Shown piece after piece: positions 11,242 through 20,656 of a DNA stretch of 64,000 nt. The stretch comes from Serratia liquefaciens (GTDB lineage: Bacteria > Pseudomonadota > Gammaproteobacteria > Enterobacterales > Enterobacteriaceae). Numbering within the stretch: the stretch's first letter is position 1; every line of letters begins with the position of its first letter. Where the stretch lies: the NCBI GenBank assembly GCA_012719855.1, contig JAAXZN010000048.1, forward strand, positions 62,001 through 126,000, given 5' to 3'. The translations under genes and the position numbers were made by a program. The notes below the pieces were generated by a model. The model was given only the letters and a program-made list of their open reading frames with translations, did no database searches and was not told the DNA's origin.

Positions 11242-13198
11242 GCTTGAAACCTCTTTTGCTGACCTGGGGCTGTCTGCTCCGATCATTTCTGCCCTGACCG
11301 ATCTGGGCTACGAAAAACCTTCACCGATCCAGGCTGAGTGTATTCCTCACCTGTTGAACGGCCGTGATGTGCTGGGCATGGCACAGACCGGTAGCGGCAA
11401 AACTGCGGCGTTCTCGCTGCCACTGCTGCACAACCTTGACGCTTCCCTGAAAGCACCTCAGATCCTGGTGCTGGCACCGACCCGCGAACTGGCGGTTCAG
11501 GTTGCTGAAGCGATGACCGATTTCTCCAAACACATGCATGGCGTTAACGTCGTGGCCCTGTACGGCGGCCAGCGTTATGACGTGCAGCTGCGCGCTCTGC
11601 GTCAGGGCCCGCAAATCGTAGTAGGGACTCCAGGCCGTCTGCTGGACCACCTGAAGCGTGGCACCCTGAACCTCTCTAACCTGAGCGGTCTGGTGCTGGA
11701 TGAAGCCGACGAAATGCTGCGCATGGGCTTTATCGAAGACGTAGAAACCATCATGGCAGAGATCCCGGCTGAACATCAGACCGCACTGTTCTCTGCAACC
11801 ATGCCGGAAGCGATCCGTCGCATTACCCGCCGCTTTATGAAAGAGCCGCAGGAAGTGCGCATTCAATCCAGCATCACTACCCGTCCGGACATCAGCCAGA
11901 GCTACTGGACTGTGCACGGCATGCGTAAAAACGAAGCGCTGGTGCGTTTCCTGGAAGCGGAAGACTTTGATGCGGCGATTATCTTCGTACGTACCAAAAA
12001 CGCGACCTTGGAAGTGGCTGAAGCGCTGGAGCGCAGCGGTTACAGCAGCGCCGCACTGAACGGCGACATGAACCAGGCGCTGCGTGAGCAGACCCTGGAG
12101 CGCCTGAAAGATGGTCGTCTGGACATCCTGATCGCAACCGACGTGGCTGCTCGTGGCCTGGACGTTGAGCGTATCAGCCTGGTGGTAAACTATGACATCC
12201 CTATGGATTCAGAGTCTTACGTTCACCGTATCGGCCGTACTGGCCGTGCAGGTCGTGCCGGCCGTGCGCTGCTGTTCGTAGAAAACCGCGAACGTCGCCT
12301 GCTGCGTAACATCGAACGCACCATGAAGCTGACCATTCCAGAAGTTGAACTGCCAAACGCAGAACTGCTGGGTGAGCGTCGTCTGGCCAAGTTCGCCGCT
12401 AAAGTACAGCAACAGCTGGAAAGCAGCGATCTGGACATGTACCGCGCACTGCTGGCTAAACTGCAGCCGGAAGAAGAGCTGGAAATGGAAACCCTGGCCG
12501 CGGCATTGCTGAAAATGGCACAGGGCGAACGTCCTCTGATCCTGCCACCGGATCCCGTGTTCAAACCACGTCAGCGTCGTGAATTCAACGACCGTGACGA
12601 CCGCGGTAACGACCGTCGTCGTGACGCACGTCCAGACAGCCGTGACGGTGGCGCAGATCGCCCACGTCGTGAGCGTCGTGACGTTGGCGAAATGCAGCTG
12701 TACCGCATTGAAGTGGGCCGTGATGACGGTGTTGAAGTTCGTCATATCGTTGGCGCGATCGCTAACGAAGGTGACATCAGCAGCCGTTACATCGGTAACA
12801 TCAAGCTGTTTGCTGGTCACTCCACCATCGAACTGCCAAAAGGCATGCCGGGCGAGATCCTGTCTCACTTCACCCGTACCCGCATTCTGAACAAACCGAT
12901 GAACATGCAACTGCTGGGCGATGCACAGCCGCATGAACGTCGTGAGCGTCGCGAAGGCGGTGCTGGCGCAGGTAACGGCGAGCGTCGTGGCGGTGGTCGT
13001 CCATTCAACGGCGAACGTCGTGAAGGGGCAAACCCAGGCCGTCGTTCTTTCGGCGAACGTCGTGAAGGCGGTGCTGCTGCTCCTGCCGGCAACGGTGGCG
13101 AACGTCGTGGCGGTAACTTCAACCGTGACGGCCAACGCGCTCCACGTCGTGATGATGCCGCTCCGGCTGCACCACGTCGCCGTTTCGGTGATGCATAA
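11231..13198 (+). CDS. deaD: Cold-shock DEAD-box RNA helicase DeaD (CsdA)
   Basis: A 655-residue ATP-dependent RNA helicase acting in 50S assembly and mRNA decay in the cold. Motifs are AQTGSGKT (Walker A), DEAD in [12 protein letters not shown] and [14 protein letters not shown] DbpA-type RNA-binding domain lies at about 485-565, followed by an Arg/Gly-rich tail with GERREG repeats. The ATG at 11231 ([14 protein letters not shown]) aligns with the family start and overlaps yrbN. Confidence 0.96.
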   Translation: MTTELETSFADLGLSAPIISALTDLGYEKPSPIQAECIPHLLNGRDVLGMAQTGSGKTAAFSLPLLHNLDASLKAPQILVLAPTRELAVQVAEAMTDFSKHMHGVNVVALYGGQRYDVQLRALRQGPQIVVGTPGRLLDHLKRGTLNLSNLSGLVLDEADEMLRMGFIEDVETIMAEIPAEHQTALFSATMPEAIRRITRRFMKEPQEVRIQSSITTRPDISQSYWTVHGMRKNEALVRFLEAEDFDAAIIFVRTKNATLEVAEALERSGYSSAALNGDMNQALREQTLERLKDGRLDILIATDVAARGLDVERISLVVNYDIPMDSESYVHRIGRTGRAGRAGRALLFVENRERRLLRNIERTMKLTIPEVELPNAELLGERRLAKFAAKVQQQLESSDLDMYRALLAKLQPEEELEMETLAAALLKMAQGERPLILPPDPVFKPRQRREFNDRDDRGNDRRRDARPDSRDGGADRPRRERRDVGEMQLYRIEVGRDDGVEVRHIVGAIANEGDISSRYIGNIKLFAGHSTIELPKGMPGEILSHFTRTRILNKPMNMQLLGDAQPHERRERREGGAGAGNGERRGGGRPFNGERREGANPGRRSFGERREGGAAAPAGNGGERRGGNFNRDGQRAPRRDDAAPAAPRRRFGDA

Positions 13199-13234
13199 CA
13201 TCTGATTTGACCGCTTGCGGTTAATCGGACCAAG

Positions 13235-13260
13235 AAACCAGCCTTCGGGCTGGTTTTTTT
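13235..13260 (+). terminator. deaD terminator
   Basis: A strong stem aaccagcc/ggctggtt with a ttcg tetraloop is followed by a T run, 36 bases after the deaD stop. Confidence 0.9.
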
Positions 13261-13345
13261 ATGCCTGAAATTCACCGTTAAATGGCGGAAAATGGCGTAT
13301 CATTTATAAGGTTTTTTCTTATGGATACTACGCACGGGAGATGCC

Positions 13346-14560
13346 ATGAGTTGGCAGCAGTTCAAGTCTCAATACCTGGTGCGCTTTTGGGCGCCTTTAC
13401 CCGCGGTGATTGCCGCAGGGATCCTCTCCACCTACTACTTCGGTTTGACCGGTACCTTCTGGGCGGTAACCGGCGAATTTACCCGCTGGGGCGGCCACGT
13501 ATTGCAGTGGTTCGGTCTGCACCCCGAGCAATGGGGCTACTTCAAGGTTATCGGCCTTGAGGGCACGCCGCTGCAGCGCATCGACGGCAGAATGATCATC
13601 GGCATGTTCGCCGGCTGTATCGCCGCCGCGCTGTGGGCCAATAACATCAAGCTGCGTCAGCCACAGCATCGTATTCGCATTGTGCAGGCGCTGATGGGGG
13701 GCATTATCGCCGGCTTTGGTGCGCGCCTGGCGATGGGCTGTAATCTGGCCGCGTTCTTCACCGGTATACCGCAGTTCTCTCTGCATGCCTGGTTCTTTGC
13801 GCTGGCGACCGCGGCCGGCTCCTACTTTGGTGCCAAATTCACCCTGTTGCCGATGTTCCGTATCCCGGTGAAATTACAAAAGGTGAAGGCCGCGGCGCCG
13901 CTGACGCAAAAGCCTGAGCAGGCGCGTCGCCGCTTCCGTCTGGGCATGGTGATTTTTTTCCTGTCGGTAGCCTGGTCGCTTTGGACGCTGTTCGATGCGC
14001 CGAAGTTGGGGATCGCCATGCTGTTCGGCATAGGTTTTGGCCTGTTGATTGAGCGTGCGCAGATCTGCTTCACCTCGGCCTTCCGCGACTTATGGATCAC
14101 CGGCCGTACGCACATGGCGAAAGCGATCATTATCGGCATGGCGGTGAGCGCCATCGGCATTTTCAGCTATGTGCAGTTGGGTGTTGCGCCGAAAATCATG
14201 TGGGCCGGCCCCAATGCGGTGCTGGGCGGGCTGCTGTTTGGTTTTGGCATCGTGCTGGCCGGCGGTTGTGAAACCGGCTGGATGTACCGCGCGGTGGAAG
14301 GACAGGTGCACTATTGGTGGGTGGGGCTGGGTAACATCATCGGCGCGACCCTGCTGGCTTACTACTGGGATGACCTGGCCCCGGCGCTGGCCACAGATTA
14401 CGACAAGATCAACCTGCTGGACACTTTCGGGCCGATCGGCGGCCTGCTGGTGACTTACCTGCTGCTGGCGTTGGCGTTTGCCGCGATGCTGTGGTGGGAG
14501 AAACGCTTTTTCCGCGCCAAACCCGATGCGCAGGTGGTTAATTTGAGGAGTGTGTCATGA
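13346..14560 (+). CDS. yedE: YedE family inner-membrane transporter (sulfur/selenium)
   Basis: A 404-residue polytopic membrane protein of the YeeE/YedE family. The start MSWQQFKSQYLVRFWAP and the overall length match E. coli YedE rather than the shorter YeeE. Conserved half-repeat motifs GARLAMGCNLAAFFTGIPQ and GGCETGWMYRAVEGQ carry the cysteines typical of the family. The family includes a thiosulfate importer, and YedE has been linked to selenium metabolism, so the exact substrate is inference. It overlaps yedF by four bases and stands between deaD and yhbW, where K-12 has mtr. Confidence 0.92.
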   Translation: MSWQQFKSQYLVRFWAPLPAVIAAGILSTYYFGLTGTFWAVTGEFTRWGGHVLQWFGLHPEQWGYFKVIGLEGTPLQRIDGRMIIGMFAGCIAAALWANNIKLRQPQHRIRIVQALMGGIIAGFGARLAMGCNLAAFFTGIPQFSLHAWFFALATAAGSYFGAKFTLLPMFRIPVKLQKVKAAAPLTQKPEQARRRFRLGMVIFFLSVAWSLWTLFDAPKLGIAMLFGIGFGLLIERAQICFTSAFRDLWITGRTHMAKAIIIGMAVSAIGIFSYVQLGVAPKIMWAGPNAVLGGLLFGFGIVLAGGCETGWMYRAVEGQVHYWWVGLGNIIGATLLAYYWDDLAPALATDYDKINLLDTFGPIGGLLVTYLLLALAFAAMLWWEKRFFRAKPDAQVVNLRSVS

Positions 14561-14796
14561 AGCAAGCGGCGATAGTGCCAGATTATCGTTTGGATATGCT
14601 GGGGGAACCTTGTCCGTATCCGGCAGTGGCCACGCTGGAGGCGATGCCGCAGTTGAAGCCGGGCGAGATCCTGGAAGTGATCAGCGACTGCCCGCAGTCG
14701 ATCAACAACATCCCGCTCGACGCGCGGAATCACGGTTACAAAGTGCTGGATATTCAGCAGGATGGGCCAACCATCCGCTATCTTATCCAACGCTAA
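14557..14796 (+). CDS. yedF: TusA/SirA-like sulfur carrier protein YedF
   Basis: A 79-residue TusA-fold protein with the CPYP motif (LGEPCPYPAVATLEAMP), whose cysteine typically carries persulfide or selenium. A second conserved cysteine is in ISDCPQSINNIP. It closely resembles E. coli YedF. The ATGA overlap with yedE indicates a coupled two-gene unit in which YedE probably imports and YedF receives the chalcogen. Confidence 0.92.
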   Translation: MKQAAIVPDYRLDMLGEPCPYPAVATLEAMPQLKPGEILEVISDCPQSINNIPLDARNHGYKVLDIQQDGPTIRYLIQR

Positions 14797-14803
14797 CCTG
14801 CCA

Positions 14804-14829
14804 GGGGCAGCATTGCGCTGCCCCGTTTT
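14804..14829 (+). terminator. Terminator between yedF and yhbW
   Basis: The stem ggggcag/ctgcccc with a seven-base loop is followed by gtttt, eight bases after the yedF stop and between convergent genes. Confidence 0.75.
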
Positions 14830-14877
14830 GCACGGCGGGCGTGAAGGGAAATGATTGCCCTGCGGCCCGGCGTTGAC

Positions 14878-15891
14878 TTACCCTTTCGCCAGCGTGTCTT
14901 TTACTCCGGCGACAATCTCAAACGAACGTAACCGCGCCTGATGGTCGAAGATCTGGCCGTTAACCATGATCTCATCCGCACCGGTTTCGTTGAGCAACGT
15001 TTGCAGCCCGTGACGCACGGTATTTTCGTTACCTATGATCGACATGCGCAGTGCCTGATCAACCCCGTACTGTTCCCCGGCGGTCCACAGCGCGTGGATA
15101 TTGTCCACCGGCGCCGGCAATGGGCCCGGCGAGCCGCGGCGCAGGTTGATGAACTGCTGCTGCATCGACGTAAACAGGAAGCGCGCATCGGCATCGCTGT
15201 CGGCGGCCACCACGTTGACGCACACCATCGCATGCGGCTGCTGGCACTGCTCGGAAGCCTTGAAGTTGTCGCGGTACAGGTTCAGCGCTTGGAACAACAT
15301 CTCCGGCGCAAAGTGAGAAGCGAAGGCGAACGGCAGGCCGAGCTGTGCCGCCAGCTGTGCGCTGTACAGGCTGGAACCGAGCAGCCAGAGGGGAACGTGC
15401 AGCCCCTGGCCGGGAACCGCCTGGACCGGCTGACCCGGTTGCACATCGCAGAAATAATGTTGCAGTTCCTGCACGTCGCGCGGGAAGTTATCCACTTCGC
15501 TGGACAGATGGCGGCGTAGCGCCATCATGGTGCGCTGATCGGTACCGGGCGCGCGGCCAAGGCCCAGGTCGATGCGGCCGGGGTACAAGGACTCCAGCGT
15601 ACCGAACTGTTCGGCAATCACCAGCGGTGAATGGTTAGGCAGCATCACGCCGCCGGAACCGAGGCGAATATGCCGGGTGCCGGAAGCCAGATAGCCCAGC
15701 AATACCGACGTGGCGGCGCTGCCGATGCCGGTCATGTTGTGATGTTCCGCCAACCAATAGCGTTGATAACCCCATTTTTCGGCATGTTGTGCTAAATCTA
15801 AAGAGGCGTGAAACGCATCACGCGGCTTTGCCCCTTGGGGAATGGGGGATAAATCCAGTACCGACAGGGGTACCGCAGTTTTTTCAGTCAT
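14878..15891 (-). CDS. yhbW: LLM-class flavin-dependent oxidoreductase YhbW
   Basis: A 337-residue bacterial-luciferase-like monooxygenase fold protein. Segments such as [40 protein letters not shown] and [13 protein letters not shown] match YhbW closely. No physiological substrate is established. The start [14 protein letters not shown] at 15891 aligns with the homologue; starts at 15903 or TTG 15906 would add a few residues. It is divergent from the hlyD-like gene, with a 224-base shared upstream region, and is synteny-conserved with the ubi genes. Confidence 0.9.
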   Translation of the reverse strand: MTEKTAVPLSVLDLSPIPQGAKPRDAFHASLDLAQHAEKWGYQRYWLAEHHNMTGIGSAATSVLLGYLASGTRHIRLGSGGVMLPNHSPLVIAEQFGTLESLYPGRIDLGLGRAPGTDQRTMMALRRHLSSEVDNFPRDVQELQHYFCDVQPGQPVQAVPGQGLHVPLWLLGSSLYSAQLAAQLGLPFAFASHFAPEMLFQALNLYRDNFKASEQCQQPHAMVCVNVVAADSDADARFLFTSMQQQFINLRRGSPGPLPAPVDNIHALWTAGEQYGVDQALRMSIIGNENTVRHGLQTLLNETGADEIMVNGQIFDHQARLRSFEIVAGVKDTLAKG

Positions 15892-16115
15892 GGCATCGTC
15901 CATCAAAAGGTGATCGCTTAAAGGGCGATTGCAGAAGTCTGCAAACTACAAAGCTTAATGTGCTTTTAGTGTTAAAAGCATAATCCAATTTATGGTTATA
16001 AAAGAGGATATATGTGCTTGTGATATCCTCATGAGAAAAATGGTTTTTTTGGGAGTTTATTGAAATATGGACATGATGATTCCACCTGCCGCTTACTGCT
16101 CAGGGAGCTGAGAGA

Positions 16116-17087
16116 ATGAAAAAAAAGACGTTGTTTACCCTACTGTTGATGGTGGTGGCGATCGCCATGGCGATATTGTTCCGCGCGCATAATCAGGATT
16201 TGCTGTTGCAGGGCGAAGTGGATGCGCCTGAGGTGATTGTGGCGTCCAAGGCTAAGGGACGAGTGATTGAACGTCTGGTGGAGCGTGGTGACGACGTGCA
16301 GGCAGGGCAAGTGATGATTCATCTCGACAGCCCGGAACTGATGGCGCAACTGCGTTCCGCGCAGGCGACGCGCGATGAGGCCAAGGCGCAGCTCGACCAG
16401 TCGCTGCACGGCACGCGTGAAGAAAGCATCCGCAACCTGCGCGCCAATCTGGCGCAATCCGAAGCCCAATATCGCAACGCGCAGAACGACTACAACCGTA
16501 ACCTGAGCGTGGCTGGCAAAGGCTATATTTCGAAGTCTGAACTGGACAGTTCGCGCCGCGCGCGCGATACCGCTTTCCAGCAGGTGCAGGCGGCCAAGGC
16601 CAACCTGGACGAAGGGATTAACGGCGACCGTGTCGAATTACGCCAGCAGTACGCTGCGGCACTGCGAGCAGCGGAAGAAAACTTGCTGCAGGTGAAAGCC
16701 CAGACGGACGACCTGCAGGTTTTAGCCCCGGTGACCGGCGAAGTCGGGCCAATACCGGCAGAGGTGGGGGAGTTGCTGAATGCGGGCAGCCCGTTACTGA
16801 CGCTGATCCGCATACCGGACGCTTATTTCGTGTTTAACCTGCGTGAAGATATTTTGGCCCATGTCCGCAAGGGCGACAAAGTCCAGATGCGGGTACCGGC
16901 ATTGAAGGACAAAATGATCGAGGCGGAAGTGCGCTATATCGCCCCTCTCGGCGACTACGCTACCAAACGTGCCACCCGAGCTACCGGGGACTTCGATCTG
17001 AAAACGTTTGAAGTGCGCCTGTATCCGTCACAGCCGGTAGACGGCCTGCGCCCAGGGATGAGCAGCTTATGGCTATGGAAAGAGTAA
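16116..17087 (+). CDS. HlyD-family membrane-fusion (periplasmic adaptor) protein
   Basis: A 323-residue adaptor with one N-terminal transmembrane anchor (about residues 5-22). A split biotinyl-lipoyl-like domain follows (GRVIERLVERGDDVQAGQVMIHLDSPEL and LAPVTGEVGPIPAEVGELL), with a long coiled-coil hairpin between (about 68-190). It resembles YhiI-type proteins. Such adaptors couple an inner-membrane pump to an outer-membrane channel. It overlaps the next permease gene by 19 bases, so the three genes form one operon. The substrate is unknown. Confidence 0.88.
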   Translation: MKKKTLFTLLLMVVAIAMAILFRAHNQDLLLQGEVDAPEVIVASKAKGRVIERLVERGDDVQAGQVMIHLDSPELMAQLRSAQATRDEAKAQLDQSLHGTREESIRNLRANLAQSEAQYRNAQNDYNRNLSVAGKGYISKSELDSSRRARDTAFQQVQAAKANLDEGINGDRVELRQQYAAALRAAEENLLQVKAQTDDLQVLAPVTGEVGPIPAEVGELLNAGSPLLTLIRIPDAYFVFNLREDILAHVRKGDKVQMRVPALKDKMIEAEVRYIAPLGDYATKRATRATGDFDLKTFEVRLYPSQPVDGLRPGMSSLWLWKE

Positions 17088-18223
17088 GGGCCGGCTGGCG
17101 CTGCTTCAGTCACGCGTTTGGCAACGAGTGCCGGGTTGCCTTTCGCAGCCCGGTAGTGCACTGGCTGAGCTGGATCTTCCCGCTGATCCTGTTTGGTCTG
17201 ATCAGCAGTAACTTTTCGGAAGGGACCTTGCTCGATCTGCCGGTGTCGGTGGTGGACAGCGATCACAGCCCGTTATCCAAATCGCTGACGCGCCGTCTGG
17301 ATGCCGGTTCGCACGCCCACGTCGAGGCTTACCCCGGTGGGCTGCAGGAATCGCTGCATCGCCTGCGTAGCGCGCAGGATTATGCGCTGCTGTACGTGCC
17401 GCCGGATTTTGAGGCCAACGCGCTGGCTGGCAAACAGCCGAGCGTGGTGATGTACTACAATGCGCTGTTTTACGGCGCCGGGCTGTATTCCACCCAGGAC
17501 TTCAGCGGCCTGATGACCGAAATCAACGCCAGCTACCGCAGCATCATCGCCGGCGAAATGGGCAAAACCTTGCCGCCCCTGGCAGACGTGACGCTCTCCT
17601 ACGGCAGCTTATTCAACGCCAGCGGCAGCTACATCTATTATCAACAGTTTGCCGCCACCATCCACCTGCTGCAGCTGTTCGTGGTGACCTGCATGATCTA
17701 CGTGCTGGCGCGCAGCAAATCCTTGCTGAAGGCTCGGCCGTTCAGCCTGGCGCTGCTCGGCAAGCTGGCGCCGTATACTTTATGTTTCACCAGCTTGCTG
17801 ATGGTTGAAATTGCCGCATTGGTGGGCATTTTTGACGCCCGCGTCAGCGGCAATCCGCTGTTTATGCTGATGATTGGCTTCTTCTACGTGATGGCGGCGC
17901 AGAGCATTGGCCTGCTGCTGTTTACCTTTACCAGTAGCACCATCACCGCCTACAGCCTGATCGCCATTTTGGTGAGTATTGCGCTGACCTTTTCGGGCAT
18001 GGCGGTGCCGGAACTGTCGATGCCGCTGCCGGCGCGCATTATCTCCAATATTGAGCCGTTAACTCATGCGTTGTACGCCATGTTCGACGTATTCCTGCGG
18101 CAAGTCCCTGCCAGCGCCATCTTCAGCGTCTGTGCGTTGCTGTCTATTTATCCGCTGGTGACAGCACTGCTGGTGCGTAACCGGCTGTTGGCGCGGCTGT
18201 TGAAAGAAGGGGGAGCAGGATGA
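17069..18223 (+). CDS. ABC-2 type transporter permease, first of two
   Basis: A 384-residue inner-membrane protein of the ABC2_membrane_3 type. It has one N-terminal transmembrane helix (about 25-45), a large periplasmic domain (LPVSVVDSDHSPLSKSLTRRLD and following) and five or six C-terminal helices from about 205 on. It starts inside the 3' end of the adaptor gene (ATG 17069, or ATG 17075) and overlaps the next permease by four bases. It would need an ATPase partner, and none is encoded in this cluster. Confidence 0.87.
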   Translation: MAMERVRAGWRCFSHAFGNECRVAFRSPVVHWLSWIFPLILFGLISSNFSEGTLLDLPVSVVDSDHSPLSKSLTRRLDAGSHAHVEAYPGGLQESLHRLRSAQDYALLYVPPDFEANALAGKQPSVVMYYNALFYGAGLYSTQDFSGLMTEINASYRSIIAGEMGKTLPPLADVTLSYGSLFNASGSYIYYQQFAATIHLLQLFVVTCMIYVLARSKSLLKARPFSLALLGKLAPYTLCFTSLLMVEIAALVGIFDARVSGNPLFMLMIGFFYVMAAQSIGLLLFTFTSSTITAYSLIAILVSIALTFSGMAVPELSMPLPARIISNIEPLTHALYAMFDVFLRQVPASAIFSVCALLSIYPLVTALLVRNRLLARLLKEGGAG

Positions 18224-19362
18224 AACTTTATTGGCAAACCTTCGTCCGGGTGCTGCTCGGGATGCTGGAGCGGCCTATGTGGCTGATGTTGATCCTGTCG
18301 TTGTGCGTCATGAGCATGGTCTATGCCAACCGCACGGTATGGGACCTGCCGGTGGGCGTCATCGATCAGGACCACAGCACCGCCAGTCGCCAGCTGATCC
18401 GTCAGTTGGACGCCACCTCCAAAATCGCCATTGAAACTTATGACAGCCTGGAGCAGGCACAGCGGGATCTTGGCTGGCGTAAGCTGTTTGCGGTGATCAT
18501 CATGCCGGTGGATCTGGAGAAGAAGATCCTGAGCGGTCAGAATATCGTGGTGCCGGTGTATGGCGATGCGACCAACCGCCTGGCCAACGGGCAGATCCAG
18601 CAGGATGTGGTGGCGGCTTATCAGCAGTTACTGACCCAGTACAACAACGGGTTGCTGCTACGCAGCGGTTTCAGCGAGCGCCAGGCGCAGGTGATCCTGA
18701 CGCCGATCGTCGGGCAGACGTTGGATGTGTTCAACCCGGGCATCAGCTTTGCGGCGATCATCTTTCCCGGCCTGCTGGTGATGCTGCTGCAGCACTCGCT
18801 GTTGATTGCCTGCGTGCGCGTCAGCATTGCCATGAAGAGTATGCCCGGTGGCAAAGCACCGTTGGCGGCGCATCTGGGGGGGCTGACGGCGTTGCTGCCG
18901 ATCTGGCTGTTCCTGTCAATCGTGCTGTTTGTACTGTGGCCGTGGGTGCTGGGCTACCGGCAAACGGCGGGCATTGCGGAAATTCTGCTGCTGACCTTCC
19001 CGTTCTTGCTGGCGGTGTTGGGCTTGGGCAAGCTGGTGACCGAGTGCCTGCGCAGCGTCGAAATGATCTACCTGACGCTGGCGTTTATTACGACGCCGAT
19101 ATTTTATCTTTCGGGCACCATCTGGCCGCTGCAGGCGATGCCGGGCTGGGTGCGGGCGATTTCCTACAGCATTCCCTCCACCTGGGCGACCAAGGCCGTT
19201 GCGGGGGTTAACCAGATGGGGTTGTCGCTGAACGAAGTGTGGGGAGACGTGGCGATGCTGCTGGTGTTGGGGGTTATTTACACCCTGTTGGGCTTCGGCG
19301 TGGGTTTCGTACGCAACAGCGTCGCGCTGCGCAGTATGTTCCGCAAACGGCAGGTTAATTAG
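18220..19362 (+). CDS. ABC-2 type transporter permease, second of two
   Basis: A 380-residue paralogue of the preceding gene, with the same layout: an N-terminal helix, a periplasmic domain beginning LPVGVIDQDHSTASRQLIRQLD, and a hydrophobic C-terminal half with FLSGTIWPLQAMP-type motifs typical of YhhJ/YbhR permeases. The ATG overlaps the previous stop (ATGA). The two permeases probably form a heterodimer served by the HlyD-like adaptor. The substrate cannot be told from sequence. Confidence 0.87.
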   Translation: MKLYWQTFVRVLLGMLERPMWLMLILSLCVMSMVYANRTVWDLPVGVIDQDHSTASRQLIRQLDATSKIAIETYDSLEQAQRDLGWRKLFAVIIMPVDLEKKILSGQNIVVPVYGDATNRLANGQIQQDVVAAYQQLLTQYNNGLLLRSGFSERQAQVILTPIVGQTLDVFNPGISFAAIIFPGLLVMLLQHSLLIACVRVSIAMKSMPGGKAPLAAHLGGLTALLPIWLFLSIVLFVLWPWVLGYRQTAGIAEILLLTFPFLLAVLGLGKLVTECLRSVEMIYLTLAFITTPIFYLSGTIWPLQAMPGWVRAISYSIPSTWATKAVAGVNQMGLSLNEVWGDVAMLLVLGVIYTLLGFGVGFVRNSVALRSMFRKRQVN

Positions 19363-19466
19363 CGTTCCAGCTAGAGAGCCCCACCATTTCCTTGACCCTT
19401 AACAAGGTAGACAAACGCGCCGTCTCGCATAATCACGCCCGTGAATTTTCTTACTGGTGTGATTGT

Positions 19467-20588
19467 ATGGCTTACCAACTGAACCTGAACTGGCCCGAGT
19501 TTTTAGAGAAATACTGGCAGAAAAAACCTGTTGTTTTGAAAAATGCCTTCCCGAACTTTGTCGATCCTATCACGCCAGACGAACTGGCGGGGCTGGCGAT
19601 GGAGCCTGAAGTTGACAGCCGTCTGGTGAGTAACACTGAGGGAAAATGGCAGGCCAGCAACGGTCCGTTTGAACATTTCGATGACCTCGGTGAAACGGGG
19701 TGGTCCCTGCTGGCGCAGGCGGTTAACCACTGGCATGCGCCCTCAGCCGAGCTGGTGCGCCCGTTTCGCGCCTTGCCGGACTGGCGCCTGGATGATCTGA
19801 TGATCTCCTTCTCGGTGCCGGGAGGCGGTGTGGGGCCGCATATCGACAACTACGATGTGTTCATCATTCAGGGGATGGGCCGCCGTCGCTGGCGCGTAGG
19901 CGATGCCTTACCGATGCGCCAGTTCTGCCCGCATCCGGCGCTGCTGCACGTTGATCCGTTTGAGCCGATCATTGATGAGGACCTGGAACCGGGCGACATT
20001 CTGTACATCCCGCCAGGCTTTCCACATGACGGCTTTACCCACGAAACGGCGTTCAACTATTCAGTGGGTTTCCGTGGGCCAAACGGCCGCGACTTGATCA
20101 GCAGCTTTGCTGATTACGCGCTGGAAAACGATCTGGGTGGCGCGCATTACAGCGATCCTGATTTAACCCTGCGTGAACATCCGGGCCGGGTCGAAGAATA
20201 TGAGCTTGAGCGCCTGCGCTCAATGATGTTTGAAATGATCGCCCAACCGGAAGACTTTAAGCAGTGGTTTGGCCGTTTTGCCACTACGCCACGTCATGAG
20301 CTGGATATCGCTATGGCGGAACCCCGTTATGAAGCGGAAGAGGTATTGAATGCGCTGATGAGCGGTGAAACCCTGACTCGCCTGAGCGGCCTGCGTGTGC
20401 TGCACATCGGCGACAGCTTCTTCATCAACAGCGAGCGTCTGGATGCCGTGGACGATCGTGCGGCCGATGCGCTGTGTCGCTATACCGAGCTGGGCCAGCC
20501 GGAGTTGGGTGATGCGTTGCAAAATCCGGCCTTTGTGGCCGAGCTGACAGAGCTGATAAATCAGGGATACTGGTTCTTCAAAGAGTAG
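19467..20588 (+). CDS. roxA: 50S ribosomal protein L16 3-hydroxylase (cupin/JmjC oxygenase)
   Basis: A 373-residue 2-oxoglutarate/Fe(II) oxygenase of the YcfD/RoxA family, which hydroxylates an arginine of ribosomal protein L16. The iron site His125-x-Asp127 is in GGVGPHIDNYD, and the third ligand is expected near residue 187 in the GFPHDGF segment. I chose ATG 19467 (MAYQLNLNWPEFLEKYWQK), which gives the exact E. coli length; the upstream in-frame extension from 19392 has no support. In E. coli the gene is near phoPQ, so its place here beside the ubi genes is a rearrangement. Confidence 0.93.
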   Translation: MAYQLNLNWPEFLEKYWQKKPVVLKNAFPNFVDPITPDELAGLAMEPEVDSRLVSNTEGKWQASNGPFEHFDDLGETGWSLLAQAVNHWHAPSAELVRPFRALPDWRLDDLMISFSVPGGGVGPHIDNYDVFIIQGMGRRRWRVGDALPMRQFCPHPALLHVDPFEPIIDEDLEPGDILYIPPGFPHDGFTHETAFNYSVGFRGPNGRDLISSFADYALENDLGGAHYSDPDLTLREHPGRVEEYELERLRSMMFEMIAQPEDFKQWFGRFATTPRHELDIAMAEPRYEAEEVLNALMSGETLTRLSGLRVLHIGDSFFINSERLDAVDDRAADALCRYTELGQPELGDALQNPAFVAELTELINQGYWFFKE

Positions 20589-20607
20589 TTGTCGCTGTTG
20601 GCTGACT

Positions 20608-20637
20608 TGCCGGGGGGCGCTATGCCTGCCCGGCAAC
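20608..20637. terminator. Bidirectional terminator-like hairpin, roxA/ubiV
   Basis: An eight-pair stem ttgccggg/cccggcaa with a 14-base loop is followed by a T-rich run on the plus strand. It lies between the convergent stops of roxA and ubiV. Confidence 0.65.
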
Positions 20638-20656
20638 TTTGTGTTTTCTTAACGGA

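Noticed and set aside
11321-13201. Long minus-strand frames opposite deaD
   Set aside because: These are repetitive Thr/Ala/Val-rich translations caused by deaD codon usage; they lack ribosome-binding sites.
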